DNA of 64,000 bases from Corinectria fuckeliana (lineage: Eukaryota > Ascomycota > Sordariomycetes > Hypocreales > Nectriaceae): NCBI GenBank assembly GCA_019137255.1, contig WPDH01000220.1:124001-188000 (forward strand), written 5' to 3'. Shown piece by piece: positions 24,020 to 33,237 of this stretch. Position 1 is the first letter of the stretch. Every line of letters starts with the position of its first letter. A model generated the notes under the pieces. The model ran no database searches and had not been told where the DNA came from. It was given only the letters and a program-made list of their open reading frames with translations. Made by a program: the position numbers and the translations under genes.

Positions 24020-25918
24020 CTAGATATTCTCCCATCCCTCGTAAGGGTCGTCGGGTTTGGTATCCCCCGCGTCGGCTGGGCAGTCGGAGCAGACCTCGAG
24101 GCGATGCCAGGCGGTTGCGAGGTTGCCGCGGATGTTCCAGGTGGCTGAGTGGCTCTCAGGCTGCGTGTTGTAGGCCTCATCGGTGGCCTTGACGACGAAG
24201 GTTGCGCGGGCCTTGGCCAAGGGCTTCTTCGGCTTGCCGGGCTTCTTTGCGTCTCCCCCCTTGTCCTCGACTTGCTGGAAGGCGTCGAACGGCACTAGGC
24301 CCACGTACCGCCAGCGTCTCCAGGCCCACGATCCGTGGCCAAAACAGGACAGCGACGGGTCGTTCTTAGTGGTGCAGTCGGGGAGGATCTTGGCCTGCGC
24401 CCAGGTCTTGCCGCCGTCAAGAGATACATCCACGCGGACGATGGCGCGGCCGCCGCCGGAGTAGGCATATCCGCTGAGCGTGGCCCGTTGGGCGTACTTC
24501 TCCTCGGCCTTGGTCCACCCGCCGAGCCTGCACCCCGTGATGGCGCTCTGCACGGGCATCTCCTGGATCGCAGGCGCCGTCTCCCAGTCGACGTGCGTCT
24601 GGTTGGGCCCGAAGCACTTGTAGTCCCGGCGCTGCCACTGACTCATGCTCTCCTCGTCGCTGAGCGTGATGTGGCTCAGCCATTTCACGGAACGGGCGGC
24701 GACGTGGCCCGGTACGACGGCCCGGAGCGGGAAGCCGTGGTCCCGCGGCAAGGGCTGGCCGTTCATGCTGTAGGCGAGCAGGACGTCGCCCTGGGGATCG
24801 ATGGCCTTTTTGATGGGGATGGACGCGCCGTAGGCTTCGAGCCCGGAGAATTGCACGTGCTTGGCCTCGCTGGTGCCTGACAGGCCGGATGACACGTCGA
24901 AGCCGGCGTCGGCGAGCACGTGGGAGAGAAGCACACCTTCCCATGAAGCGTTGGAGATGGCGCCGACATTCCAAGGGAGGCCGTTCGCTTTGCGCCCGGA
25001 GCCTTCGCTCATGTGCTTCCGGCGGTTCCCAGAGCACTGCAGCGCAGCGGTGACCTTGTGAGACGGGAACCTGGTCTTGAGGTCATCGAGGGAGTACTCC
25101 TTGACGGTGCCGTCGTCGAGCTCGACGGTGAGGGTGTGCCTGCCTGGGTCACTGGGGACGGTGGGAACCCACATATGGTTGCGGACGTAGAAGAGGTCGT
25201 TGGGGGTCAGGAAGTCGGCCGTCATGGCATCCGTGGGCGTCTCTGCGTTCCGGGGCTTGGCCGTCATGGTGATCAGCGCGGGATGGCGGTCCGGGTCATC
25301 GGAGAAGGGATCCTCGATTTCCTCCCGGGCCGGCCGTCCATTCACCAGATCGGCGGCGTCGACGAAGCCGATGAGATACTGGGCGAGGATGTCGTACACA
25401 TAGTCGGCCTTGTGGATGGTGAAGATATCCCAGTAAGGGTCGACGGAGCCCCCCGCAGCGCGCAGGATGACTTCGCCGCCGGGGTGCGCGGCGATCCAGT
25501 CCGTGATGTCGTAGACCTTGTCGCCGTGGATGACCCAGGGGTTGGGCGACTTGCTGTGGTGCTTGCGGACTTCGGCGATGCGGAACCGGGGCAGACCCGG
25601 GTCACGGCCGTCGGCCGGAGGTGGCTGAGCGGGCGAGTCGCATCGGGTTGGAGGGGCGTGGAGGAGGCTGTATGCTAGGAACAGGGAGGCGGTTCCGGTG
25701 ATGAAGCCAATGGTTTGGATGCTGGGGCGGGTTGTGGAGCGTGGATTGGGAGGTGGCCGGGTTGGTGCTGCTGTCTTGGGGGTTCTTTTTCTGACGGGCG
25801 TGGAGAAGAAACGAGGAAGAGCTTGTGTCCTCGCTGAGGCTTTCGATGGGTATGGTGGCCGCCATAGATGGCAGGTTGTCCGGCGCGCTGTTGAAGCTGC
25901 TGGTGAGAGGACGGACAT
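24020..25918 (-). CDS. Sulfite oxidase, molybdenum cofactor enzyme with N-terminal cytochrome b5 domain
   Basis: A single exon from ATG 25918, 632 residues. The N-terminus is Arg/Ser/Thr-rich and resembles a mitochondrial presequence. One hydrophobic helix follows at about residues 68-86. A cytochrome b5 domain has the heme ligands HPGG (His145) and FTIHK (His169). Next comes the sulfite-oxidase Moco domain, with the molybdenum-binding Cys in AALQCSGNRR (Cys295), then the C-terminal dimerisation domain (about 470-620). This b5-to-Moco order matches animal SUOX, which oxidises sulfite to sulfate in the intermembrane space and passes electrons to cytochrome c. It is not nitrate reductase, which has b5 after the Moco domain and a C-terminal FAD domain. 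The presequence and helix suggest a membrane-tethered mitochondrial protein. Confidence 0.9.
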   Translation of the reverse strand: MSVLSPAASTARRTTCHLWRPPYPSKASARTQALPRFFSTPVRKRTPKTAAPTRPPPNPRSTTRPSIQTIGFITGTASLFLAYSLLHAPPTRCDSPAQPPPADGRDPGLPRFRIAEVRKHHSKSPNPWVIHGDKVYDITDWIAAHPGGEVILRAAGGSVDPYWDIFTIHKADYVYDILAQYLIGFVDAADLVNGRPAREEIEDPFSDDPDRHPALITMTAKPRNAETPTDAMTADFLTPNDLFYVRNHMWVPTVPSDPGRHTLTVELDDGTVKEYSLDDLKTRFPSHKVTAALQCSGNRRKHMSEGSGRKANGLPWNVGAISNASWEGVLLSHVLADAGFDVSSGLSGTSEAKHVQFSGLEAYGASIPIKKAIDPQGDVLLAYSMNGQPLPRDHGFPLRAVVPGHVAARSVKWLSHITLSDEESMSQWQRRDYKCFGPNQTHVDWETAPAIQEMPVQSAITGCRLGGWTKAEEKYAQRATLSGYAYSGGGRAIVRVDVSLDGGKTWAQAKILPDCTTKNDPSLSCFGHGSWAWRRWRYVGLVPFDAFQQVEDKGGDAKKPGKPKKPLAKARATFVVKATDEAYNTQPESHSATWNIRGNLATAWHRLEVCSDCPADAGDTKPDDPYEGWENI

Positions 25919-26119
25919 GGTTGGCTGATGGGACTAGGACGATGGACAAGACAAGACAAGACCATGTATGTATCATCGGGGCGAGTAACCCCCGAAAATC
26001 CACTCCGGAGAGGGGACCCCCCGCCGTTGATCCAGAAGAGAAAAGTATTGGTTTGCCCGTAGACGCTTGTTCTGGCAGAGGGTTTGATAAGGGGGAAATC
26101 CTCAGAGGGTTCGATAAGT

Positions 26120-26155
<36 letters not shown>

Positions 26156-26886
26156 AAGGCGCCGCGTGGCCTTTAAGGCATTGTGTCACGGGCAACGGGC
26201 AACAGGAAGAGGAGGTAAGTAAAGCGGTGAGCGAGAGTGCACGTGGGAGAGATGCATGTGTCTCAATACGAGGTTTGACAGAACGGCAAGCAAGTATGGG
26301 AAGGGAAGGTCAAGACGGGCATCGCGACGAGATGAGCTGGGATGCCGCCGACGATTGCCGTTGGAAGCCATCCACTTTCAGCGTGTTTTTACGTCATGAG
26401 GTGCCCTAGCTCCATGTGCCAATCAGGTCGTTGCCGTGACTGTTACAGTGGTCGCAGGTGGTCGGGCGGCATTCTACGGGGAGGGCGTGGCGTGGGGGCT
26501 TAGTGGCCATTCCGCTAAGGACCGCTCCATGAAGCCCTGTCACGACGGGAACTAACGTTTACTGTGCGGATACCTACCGCTCTCCGCATACCTAAGTTAC
26601 ATCTTTCACACTAGGCCTAAATTCTAAACTACCTCCCTCCCAGCCGGTCTACGAAGCTGATCCTGGTTGTTGGACAAGACCCCAAATCACTAACGAGTAG
26701 TTGTTTTCCGCAAGTCAATGAAGCTTCTGCTTAATGGACAAGATAAGTAGTCTATGGTCCCTTATGATCGCTGATTCGTATGTCTGCTTTCTGAATTATA
26801 CCGACCTTGATCTGTTGACGATTCAACCGTACAATCTTCATAACCTCAGGCATAGCATCCGTCAAGTAGCATACGCCCATAACCAA
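25919..26886. promoter_or_regulatory. Upstream region of the sulfite oxidase gene
   Basis: This spacer separates the start of the sulfite oxidase gene from the 3' end of the small membrane protein gene, both on the minus strand. It includes a perfect GAC array (26126-26155). No other gene is visible. Confidence 0.5.
26126..26155. repeat. Trinucleotide microsatellite (GAC)10
   Basis: Ten uninterrupted GAC units lie about 210 bp upstream of the sulfite oxidase start codon. On the gene's own strand this is a GTC run, probably in the promoter or leader. Confidence 0.95.
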
Positions 26887-27483
26887 TCAACTCAAGTTGA
26901 CAACCTCAAACCCGTCATCATCCCGATTACCAGCTTCGGCAGGCTTAACTTCGTCGTTGTTGTTGCCGTTGCCGCTGTCTTTGCTAGAACCTGAACCCGA
27001 CGCAGTCGTCGTCGTCGCCGTCGTCGTGTCCGTCGAGCCAGGGGTCTTAGCCGCCAAGCGCAGAATCACAGCATCGTGATCAAACCGGCGACCCAGCGAG
27101 AGCTCCTCGTTCTTCTTCTTGTTGCGCTTCCTGTTCTCCTCCTTGCGGAACAAGTCCGTGAACCAAGCCCACGCCGTAGACATGTTCTTCCGGGAGAAAA
27201 TGATGACAGGCACCTTGAGCATGAGAAGGCCCGCAGCGGCGAGGGTGCGGCTGGTCTCTTGGAGCTCGCCGGTGTGGTGCTTGCGGCGCATGTCGACGAG
27301 CATCATGATGGTCAGGGCGAGGAAGAAGGAGGCGAAGAGGCCGTAGACGAGGACAGTGGCGACGATGCTGTCTGGGTCGACGATCCAGGGGTTGCCGTCA
27401 TATTTGGCTGGTAGGTCTCGAGGCCGAATAATGTATGTGGGGATAGGTAAGACAGCCATGGTGATTGAGCTCGTGGGTGTCAT
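26887..27483 (-). CDS. Small membrane protein of unknown function
   Basis: One exon of 198 residues from ATG 27483; an alternative start is the in-frame ATG at 27459. The N-terminal part has a strong hydrophobic helix (DSIVATVLVYGLFASFFLAL) and a second weaker one (TLAAAGLLMLKVPVIIFS). They are separated by a short basic segment with MLVDMRRKHH. A Lys/Arg/Glu-rich stretch (RKEENRKRNKKKNEE) follows, and the tail is Ser/Thr/Gly/Asn-rich and low-complexity. No catalytic motif was recognised. The hydrophobic order and the sharp change in composition at 27483 support a real gene. It shares strand with the F-box gene 477 bp upstream, but nothing shows that they work together. Confidence 0.65.
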   Translation of the reverse strand: MTPTSSITMAVLPIPTYIIRPRDLPAKYDGNPWIVDPDSIVATVLVYGLFASFFLALTIMMLVDMRRKHHTGELQETSRTLAAAGLLMLKVPVIIFSRKNMSTAWAWFTDLFRKEENRKRNKKKNEELSLGRRFDHDAVILRLAAKTPGSTDTTTATTTTASGSGSSKDSGNGNNNDEVKPAEAGNRDDDGFEVVNLS

Positions 27484-27959
27484 TTAAACGAAGGCCGACA
27501 ATGGGCTCAGTGATGGGGTTAGTAATTAGTTGGAGAGATGGCGGTCGATAATGCCTTGAAAAAATGCAAGTTTCTGCGAAATAACCGTGAGCACAGCAGT
27601 AAGAGGACAGCGTTGGCAGTGATGGGGATGATGGCCTGGCCAGGCAGACAGAAGGAGGAAAGGCCGGGGTTTTATTGAAATAGACCTCGACAGGAGCAAA
27701 TCCGGAGATTGGTAGCCTAGGTTTTACATGCAGCCAGAAAAGTCAGGGCCGCCATAAGGACCCTTTCGGCCCATGTCGAGGATATAATTGGGCTCGCCGT
27801 ATTCAGACTTCAATCGGCCAGCGGCTCTGTGGGTGGTTGAGTTTGTGGAAGGCGAAGCCATCATGGTGGTGGTTTTGCCCAACTATAATTATCAAAGTTC
27901 TTGTTCAAATTCGCTTATTGTTTCAGCAAGGTAATGAGCCACCAAACCATCACCGCCTC
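27484..27959. other. Promoter of the small membrane protein / 3' flank of the F-box gene
   Basis: A spacer of 476 bp between two minus-strand genes. No coding sequence remains here once the last F-box exon (28081-27960) is recognised. Confidence 0.5.
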
Positions 27960-29530
27960 TTATGGCTTCAGGAATTTATCGATGTTTACCCGCTCAAAGA
28001 AGCTAATGTGTTGAAACCCGATCCAATGCTGAGCCAGCCGATCATGACTGAGGAGCAATAGCTGGCTGTCAATGAACCTGTCTGTTCCCGGGCGATATTG
28101 TTAGTCAAAGGTCAAAGTTGCACGTCTCGGTCGTTCTCACCTGCAATGAAGCCTGTCTCTGCGACATGGCCTCGGCTTTTGACCACACGAGCACCCGTAA
28201 ACGGTGGGTCGGTGGCATCGCCGACGTAGCCACCGGGGCCCAGGTCGTCGACTATGAAGGTATGTTCCCCGCGGGGAACATTGGGGTCGCCGGTGAGTTT
28301 GATGGCTTCCAGCCGTCCTCGGTAGGTGTAGACGTCGGTCTTTCTGGCCTCCCATTCCGCGTCCGTTTCCGTGTCAACGCGCTGAAGACCAAGCTCGTCG
28401 TCCGTAGCAGGCAGATCATCAGGCTGATGAATCAGTAAGAACTCGCACCCGTGACTGCTATAGTCGCCGACCCAGATGCCTCTCCAGGGCTTGAGGGGCG
28501 TCGGGGTATAGAGGGCAGGGTCCATTGTCGAGTACGAGATGACTTCTTCTCCTATGTGAAGTCCGGCCATACCTCTCTCATGCCGCCGTGGATCCCTCAT
28601 ATCTCTCATAAAGTGTGAAAATAAGCCGACCGTAGGCAGGAGATGGGGGCTCCCTGCCATCTCCATCCACTGGCGAACCCGGAAGGTCTGGTCTGAGACT
28701 TCGGACCGGCGTCGTGGGCGGTCGTTGGAGCTGAGGTCAAGTATGTCTTGTCCATCGAAAAGACACCTAACGTGATCACGAGCCGGCACAGCCGGTGGCG
28801 GCCAAACATTTCCGTAAGGAAACCGGGTTGCCAGCTTCTGATTCGCAATTTCTGTATCCAATGGGCGGGCGAGGAGAAAGTTGCTAAACATGCCTTCAAG
28901 CCGCTGCTCCAGCTTCATAGGGATCTCGTCGGTAAAGCGATTTGCACCGGGCCGCTTGGAGAACCCTCCATCAACTCCCGGCGGTTGAATACGGAACTGA
29001 ATCATGGGCTTGTCGAGATGTAGCCCAATTAGAGGTTCGAAGCCATGTATCATAACCTCACTATGGGCGGGCCAGGGCTGTAACGGCGCCTTGTTCCCAG
29101 CGAGCAATTGGTATCCTTCGATGCAGCCGCGACGGGGGTCATATCGAATGATGACGAGCTTTCCCATTAGGTCGCGATCGCAGAACCAGATCTTATACCG
29201 AGGGAGGAACCAGACGAGGTCGTGGGCGGCAAAGAGCTCATGGTAACTAGCGCATGGGGCGGGACTGGTGAGTTGAACACCAGGGATGTTTTCCTGGACG
29301 AGAGAGTGCCAAATGATGTCAGAAAGGGCATGTTTTCGCAGGTGATGGCATGTCGCGGAGACCGAAAGGATGTCGTAGGGTGAAAGTTGATGAATGATGT
29401 TGTCGGTGAGCTCGGGGGGAAGGCTGAGTAAGGGACAGCTGTCAGAGGGCGGCTCAGACGTGACTGTCGAGGAGGCCATTATATAGGGTGGCGATGGGGA
29501 GGGATCCATGATAGAGTATGGCTCTTGCAT
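27960..29530 (-). CDS. F-box domain protein
   Basis: Model: complement(join(27960..28081, 28141..29530)), 503 residues. The F-box lies at about residues 33-80 (LLSLPPELTDNIIHQLSPYD.., with a conserved Trp in DIIWHSLV). It is expected to bind Skp1 in an SCF ubiquitin ligase. The rest is a long region with many Trp and Tyr residues that probably forms the target-binding domain. The first exon alone would end with a non-conserved tail (GENDRDVQL). A GTGAGA donor at 28140 and a CAG at 28084-28082 open a second exon giving GFIADRFIDSQLLLLSHDRL and then HISFFERVNIDKFL. That ending is the one I recall from related fungal F-box proteins. Substrate unknown. Later Met codons (residues 8 and 18) are possible starts. 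Confidence 0.82.
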
Positions 29531-31023
29531 TATCTATGTGATCATGTGGTATGGGAGATGCTAAGGCGAGGAGGTCTGACCGGCTTTAAGCAGCCGAGTC
29601 GCCAGGTTTCGGTTTGGAGTGATAGCTTAGTTCAGGGTAGACCACTGAGAAACGAGGGAAGCCAGCAGTGGAGGAGGGGTCAGAGAGCGCATTGCTTGCT
29701 CTTTTCCCATAACCGGGATGGCGGTCTTCTTGTTCTGGCTTATCTTGCGGACCCGGACTTGCGCGATTGAGTGCTGGAGGCTGGCGAGGTCAGATGACGC
29801 AGATGAGTTGGAAGGCCGGTGCATCGCAAAGCTTCGTGATGTTTGACCGTCTTATAGTAATATTTTGTACCGTATTTATTCAGTTTGGCGGGGCTCTTAC
29901 CACCCTGGGATAGCAAGCCACCGAGACTTGCCGGCATGCTTCACCAAGCCGCAAGCAAGTTCGCATGATATAAATTTCGACAAAGATCGTCGAAACGTCG
30001 GGGTAAAAATCCGGATCTAAGCTATCCTAAGCTGACATGTGAATGCCACGTTTAGACTATGCCCAACTCTACCGTCACTGATTCACCGCGACTTCTAGAT
30101 GCTGCCGTCCTTCCAACTCGACACAGTCTGTCACGTGCGAACGGCAAGATCCAGGAAGATGGCTATTTTTGAAACCTACCGAATCCTTGAGAAAGGGAAC
30201 AAGATTTCTGCCCCGGAGCTGCACCCCGACAAAGCATCCATGTCATGTCTCTGGCCTGGCCTTGTCCTTAGCTCTCTGTACAGGAATCACTGACCTTCCG
30301 GTTCTGACGTCTTGCTGCTGCTCTAAATTACGGATTTCCATCCTCCATAACTCGGCATTGCCAAAGCATGTCAAGCCTGCCATTCTCATGTCCCGTCCAT
30401 CAGGACGGAGAGAGGGCCATCCAACTACGATGTCATGTATCTATCTAAGCGTAAAGACAGGACCAATTGCGGAGAATCTGCGATATCGTTGTATCGATGC
30501 CTAACCCCACGATAGATGGAAGTCATCATCACTGCACTACTATACCCGACCCTTGGACCCAAATTTGCCCCCCTTGATTCATCGGATCATTTGCCCTACT
30601 CTTCGCTCACCTACAAACCCCATCTCGCTGGCTTTCCTGCTTTGGTGGTGTTTTGATGCTACATTGTCCCTTTCCTCATTTCGCACACTTCATTCTTCTA
30701 CCCTATCGACGCATCATTAGCGCATAGAAAGGGCATCGTCATTCTTCCCCGTGAATAACCTCATTGCTTGCAACCTCACAACACTCACGTGTAAACCCAC
30801 ATCTATCCGCCCCCTGTTGAAAGTTCGAAGTGCTGCCATTTCGCAATCATCTGTCACATCTGAGTTGCTAACCAACCTACCAACCTTCAACAATCCTCGG
30901 ACGTTGCCAAGACCGAATCTTTGACACGTTGCACACTTGCCATCCTACGCGGGCTTCATCCTCACCCTTTGTTTTCATCGCTGCAAGGACTTTTGATATA
31001 TCTTATTACAAAATCCATTCGCC
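29531..31023. promoter_or_regulatory. Divergent promoter region, F-box gene / cupin gene
   Basis: These 1.5 kb separate the start codons of the F-box gene (minus) and the cupin gene (plus). The last 400 bp are C/T-rich with little G, typical of a plus-strand fungal leader. No protein-like frame or RNA gene was seen. Confidence 0.5.
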
Positions 31024-31640
31024 ATGGCGTCCTTACTATCGTTCATCTCCGAGATTCTCCCCATGGTCATGCCCTCCACGACCCTCATCACCCGAGCTAA
31101 GCAGCTTGAGCCATCCCATCCTACGGTCGAGGGGCCTGTCATTCAACGGGCAGCTGTCATTGACAAGTGCGACAAGATGTGTGCATCAGGTGAGCAAACT
31201 AATACGCATCTCACATCAAGAATATATCCCTCGTAGCTCTCACATTTGTCATTCGACATGCGTGATGCTAACCTTTCACTCAGTCCTCACCACTCGGCCT
31301 AATTCTTCCTCCACAATTCGCCACAACAGTGAACAAGGCAAGCAACCACGCAAGGAGTAAGCCTTCACACACAAGACATCTTAGCTGACTTCTTCAAGAT
31401 GCCATTGTCTACGCCGTCTCCGGCAACGGTACCCTCGTCGTCAACGAGGGCTTAGCCATGGACCTTAAGAGGCACGAACTATGTCCCGGCGACTTCGCCT
31501 TTATTCCCGCCTGGACAGAGCACCAGGTCAAGAATGAGACTGACCAAGACGTCGTCTGGCTCATCATCCAGAGTGGTCGATCCCCCGTCGGCGCCGACTT
31601 GGCTGACTGGGGAGGCGACATGCTTTCATCACATGACTAG
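31024..31640 (+). CDS. Small single-domain cupin protein with a GC-AG intron
   Basis: Model: join(31024..31189, 31284..31337, 31399..31640), 153 residues. Intron 1 is GTGAGC..CAG. Intron 2 starts with GCAAGC at 31338 and ends ..TTCAAG at 31398. Only this non-canonical GC donor, after exon base G, gives HNSEQDAIVYAVSGNGTLVV, a standard cupin strand. The cupin fold is shown by the second motif, PGDFAFIPAWTEHQVKN, with its His and Asn. The first motif, usually HxH..E, is reduced to RHNSEQ, so metal binding may be altered. The middle exon is only 54 nt. Related fungal proteins are annotated simply as cupin-domain proteins; substrate unknown. The stop codon lies 64 bp from that of the convergent hydrolase gene. 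Confidence 0.8.
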
Positions 31641-31704
31641 GCACTTCAACTGGAGATGAATTTGTCTAATTGTTTTTATTACACTCCTCTGCGGCAGCGC
31701 CGTC

Positions 31705-33237
31705 TTAACCCACTACAGATCTATCGACTTCGCAGTTAGATCTAATCAGGCGGATTACTGAATCGGCAGCAGAACTATCGTCAAATATTTGCGCATGATC
31801 CAGTTTTGGAAACATGATGACCTTCAATCTGTCGTGTTCTTCCCGAGTGAACTCGTCGACATTCATCTCCCCGTCACCATTTAGGTATTCTGAAACTGCT
31901 GCCGTGTCGACGATCAAATCCCGCCCGGCAAGACTTACCACAACTTTCCTCTCCGTTTTGCGCCCGCCACTCTCGGTCCGCAGCAGCTCATCTTTCCACA
32001 CGATGTTCTCCCGCCAGAAGAAGAAGCGCCCGAGACAGAGCGCCACGGCCGGGTCGGCGCTCGCATAGTACCAAAGCTGCCACTCGTTGGCCATCTTGGG
32101 CTGTCTTCGCGTAAAGTTGTATGCAACGTGGGGCAGGTGTAGCGCGATGGTTACCGGATCGATGAGAGTGACAGAAGGGATGCGGTGCTGCAGACTGGGA
32201 GAGTGTAGCATGTGGGTTGTCAAGACGGAGCCGTAGGAGTGCGAGACTATGGAGAAATTTTCCCAGCAATGGTGGTTGATGATAGCGGCCATCTGGTCAA
32301 GAAAGTCGATCTTGTTAGGGATCGGGGACGTTAGGCGGAACGACACTGGTAGCACCTCGATGGCGATGACTCCAATGCTGCCTTCCCCGTCCTTGTTTTT
32401 CTCAGCCAATTTTGCGAGGAATCCTATATATGTCCACAGCCCGATGCCGATGCCGTGGAAGAAAACAACTGGGACCTTGCCCGTGGCCGAGTGAGGGCGA
32501 TACCAGTAGCTCAGCTGGTCCGAGGGAGACGACTGGCCCCCGATGAGCTCCAGAGGGCGGGGAGGGAAGACACGAACTGCGTTGGACCCGCGTCTGCGAT
32601 GATACTCAAAGCCATGCCAGAGAAAAGCCATGTGAGTAAGCTGGTCGATGAAGAAGACGATGGTGTACCACAAGGGGCTTCGATAGGCGGAGTCGACGGT
32701 GTCCAGTGTAAGGCGGAGGCTCTTGGCACTTCCCCAGCCCTTTTCGAGAGGACGTCCTAGCCTTTGCTCGACGATGCCAATGAACTCGTCGAGCTGTTCA
32801 CTCGTAGCCTCATCATCCACGCTTGTGCTGTTACTCTCTCGCTCGAAGAAGGCCCAGAGAAGGAACTCCCTCACGTTGTCGCGCCGGATGTCGTCGGGAT
32901 GCGCACCAAGGAACCAGCCCTGCAAGTACAACTCCGTACTTCGCACGTTGCTCATGCAGCGCTGGAACAAAGCCAGCCGCTCCTCTGGCGTCGGAGGCGT
33001 TGGGTGAAGCGCGTCTTTCTTGAGGTGGGCCAGGTAAGGGCGATAGATGAGCCCGTAGAAGACCGTCTCAGCAAAGAGCGCTGTGCAGAGAGCCCAGGTG
33101 GTTCTCATGGACAGGGCTGCAGGTCCATATACGGCAAGCGTGACGGCGATGCCTGTGACGTAGGCGAGGGGCGCGTACTGGAAGAGCAGAATGGTGAGGC
33201 GGATGAAGACCCATTCCGGAAATGTGTTGTTCAGCAT
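31705..33237 (-). CDS. Membrane-anchored alpha/beta hydrolase
   Basis: One exon of 510 residues. I place the start at ATG 33237 (MLNNTFPEWVF); the frame extends upstream only through a TTG codon. Two hydrophobic segments lie near the N-terminus (about residues 10-60), so the enzyme is probably membrane-bound. The hydrolase fold begins around residue 255 with the oxyanion loop FFHGIGIG. The nucleophile elbow is SHSYGS (Ser334), the likely acid is in GRDLIVD, and the catalytic His is in LDHAQI near the end. All three triad candidates are in order. Related long fungal hydrolases are largely unstudied, and lipid or ester substrates are only a guess. The gene is convergent with the cupin gene and may share transcript overlap with it. 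Confidence 0.85.
   Translation of the reverse strand: MLNNTFPEWVFIRLTILLFQYAPLAYVTGIAVTLAVYGPAALSMRTTWALCTALFAETVFYGLIYRPYLAHLKKDALHPTPPTPEERLALFQRCMSNVRSTELYLQGWFLGAHPDDIRRDNVREFLLWAFFERESNSTSVDDEATSEQLDEFIGIVEQRLGRPLEKGWGSAKSLRLTLDTVDSAYRSPLWYTIVFFIDQLTHMAFLWHGFEYHRRRGSNAVRVFPPRPLELIGGQSSPSDQLSYWYRPHSATGKVPVVFFHGIGIGLWTYIGFLAKLAEKNKDGEGSIGVIAIEVLPVSFRLTSPIPNKIDFLDQMAAIINHHCWENFSIVSHSYGSVLTTHMLHSPSLQHRIPSVTLIDPVTIALHLPHVAYNFTRRQPKMANEWQLWYYASADPAVALCLGRFFFWRENIVWKDELLRTESGGRKTERKVVVSLAGRDLIVDTAAVSEYLNGDGEMNVDEFTREEHDRLKVIMFPKLDHAQIFDDSSAADSVIRLIRSNCEVDRSVVG

Noticed and set aside
32490..32530. String resembling a tRNA D arm (CAGTAGCTCAGCTGGTCC)
   Set aside because: It lies inside the alpha/beta hydrolase coding sequence and has no T arm at the right distance.
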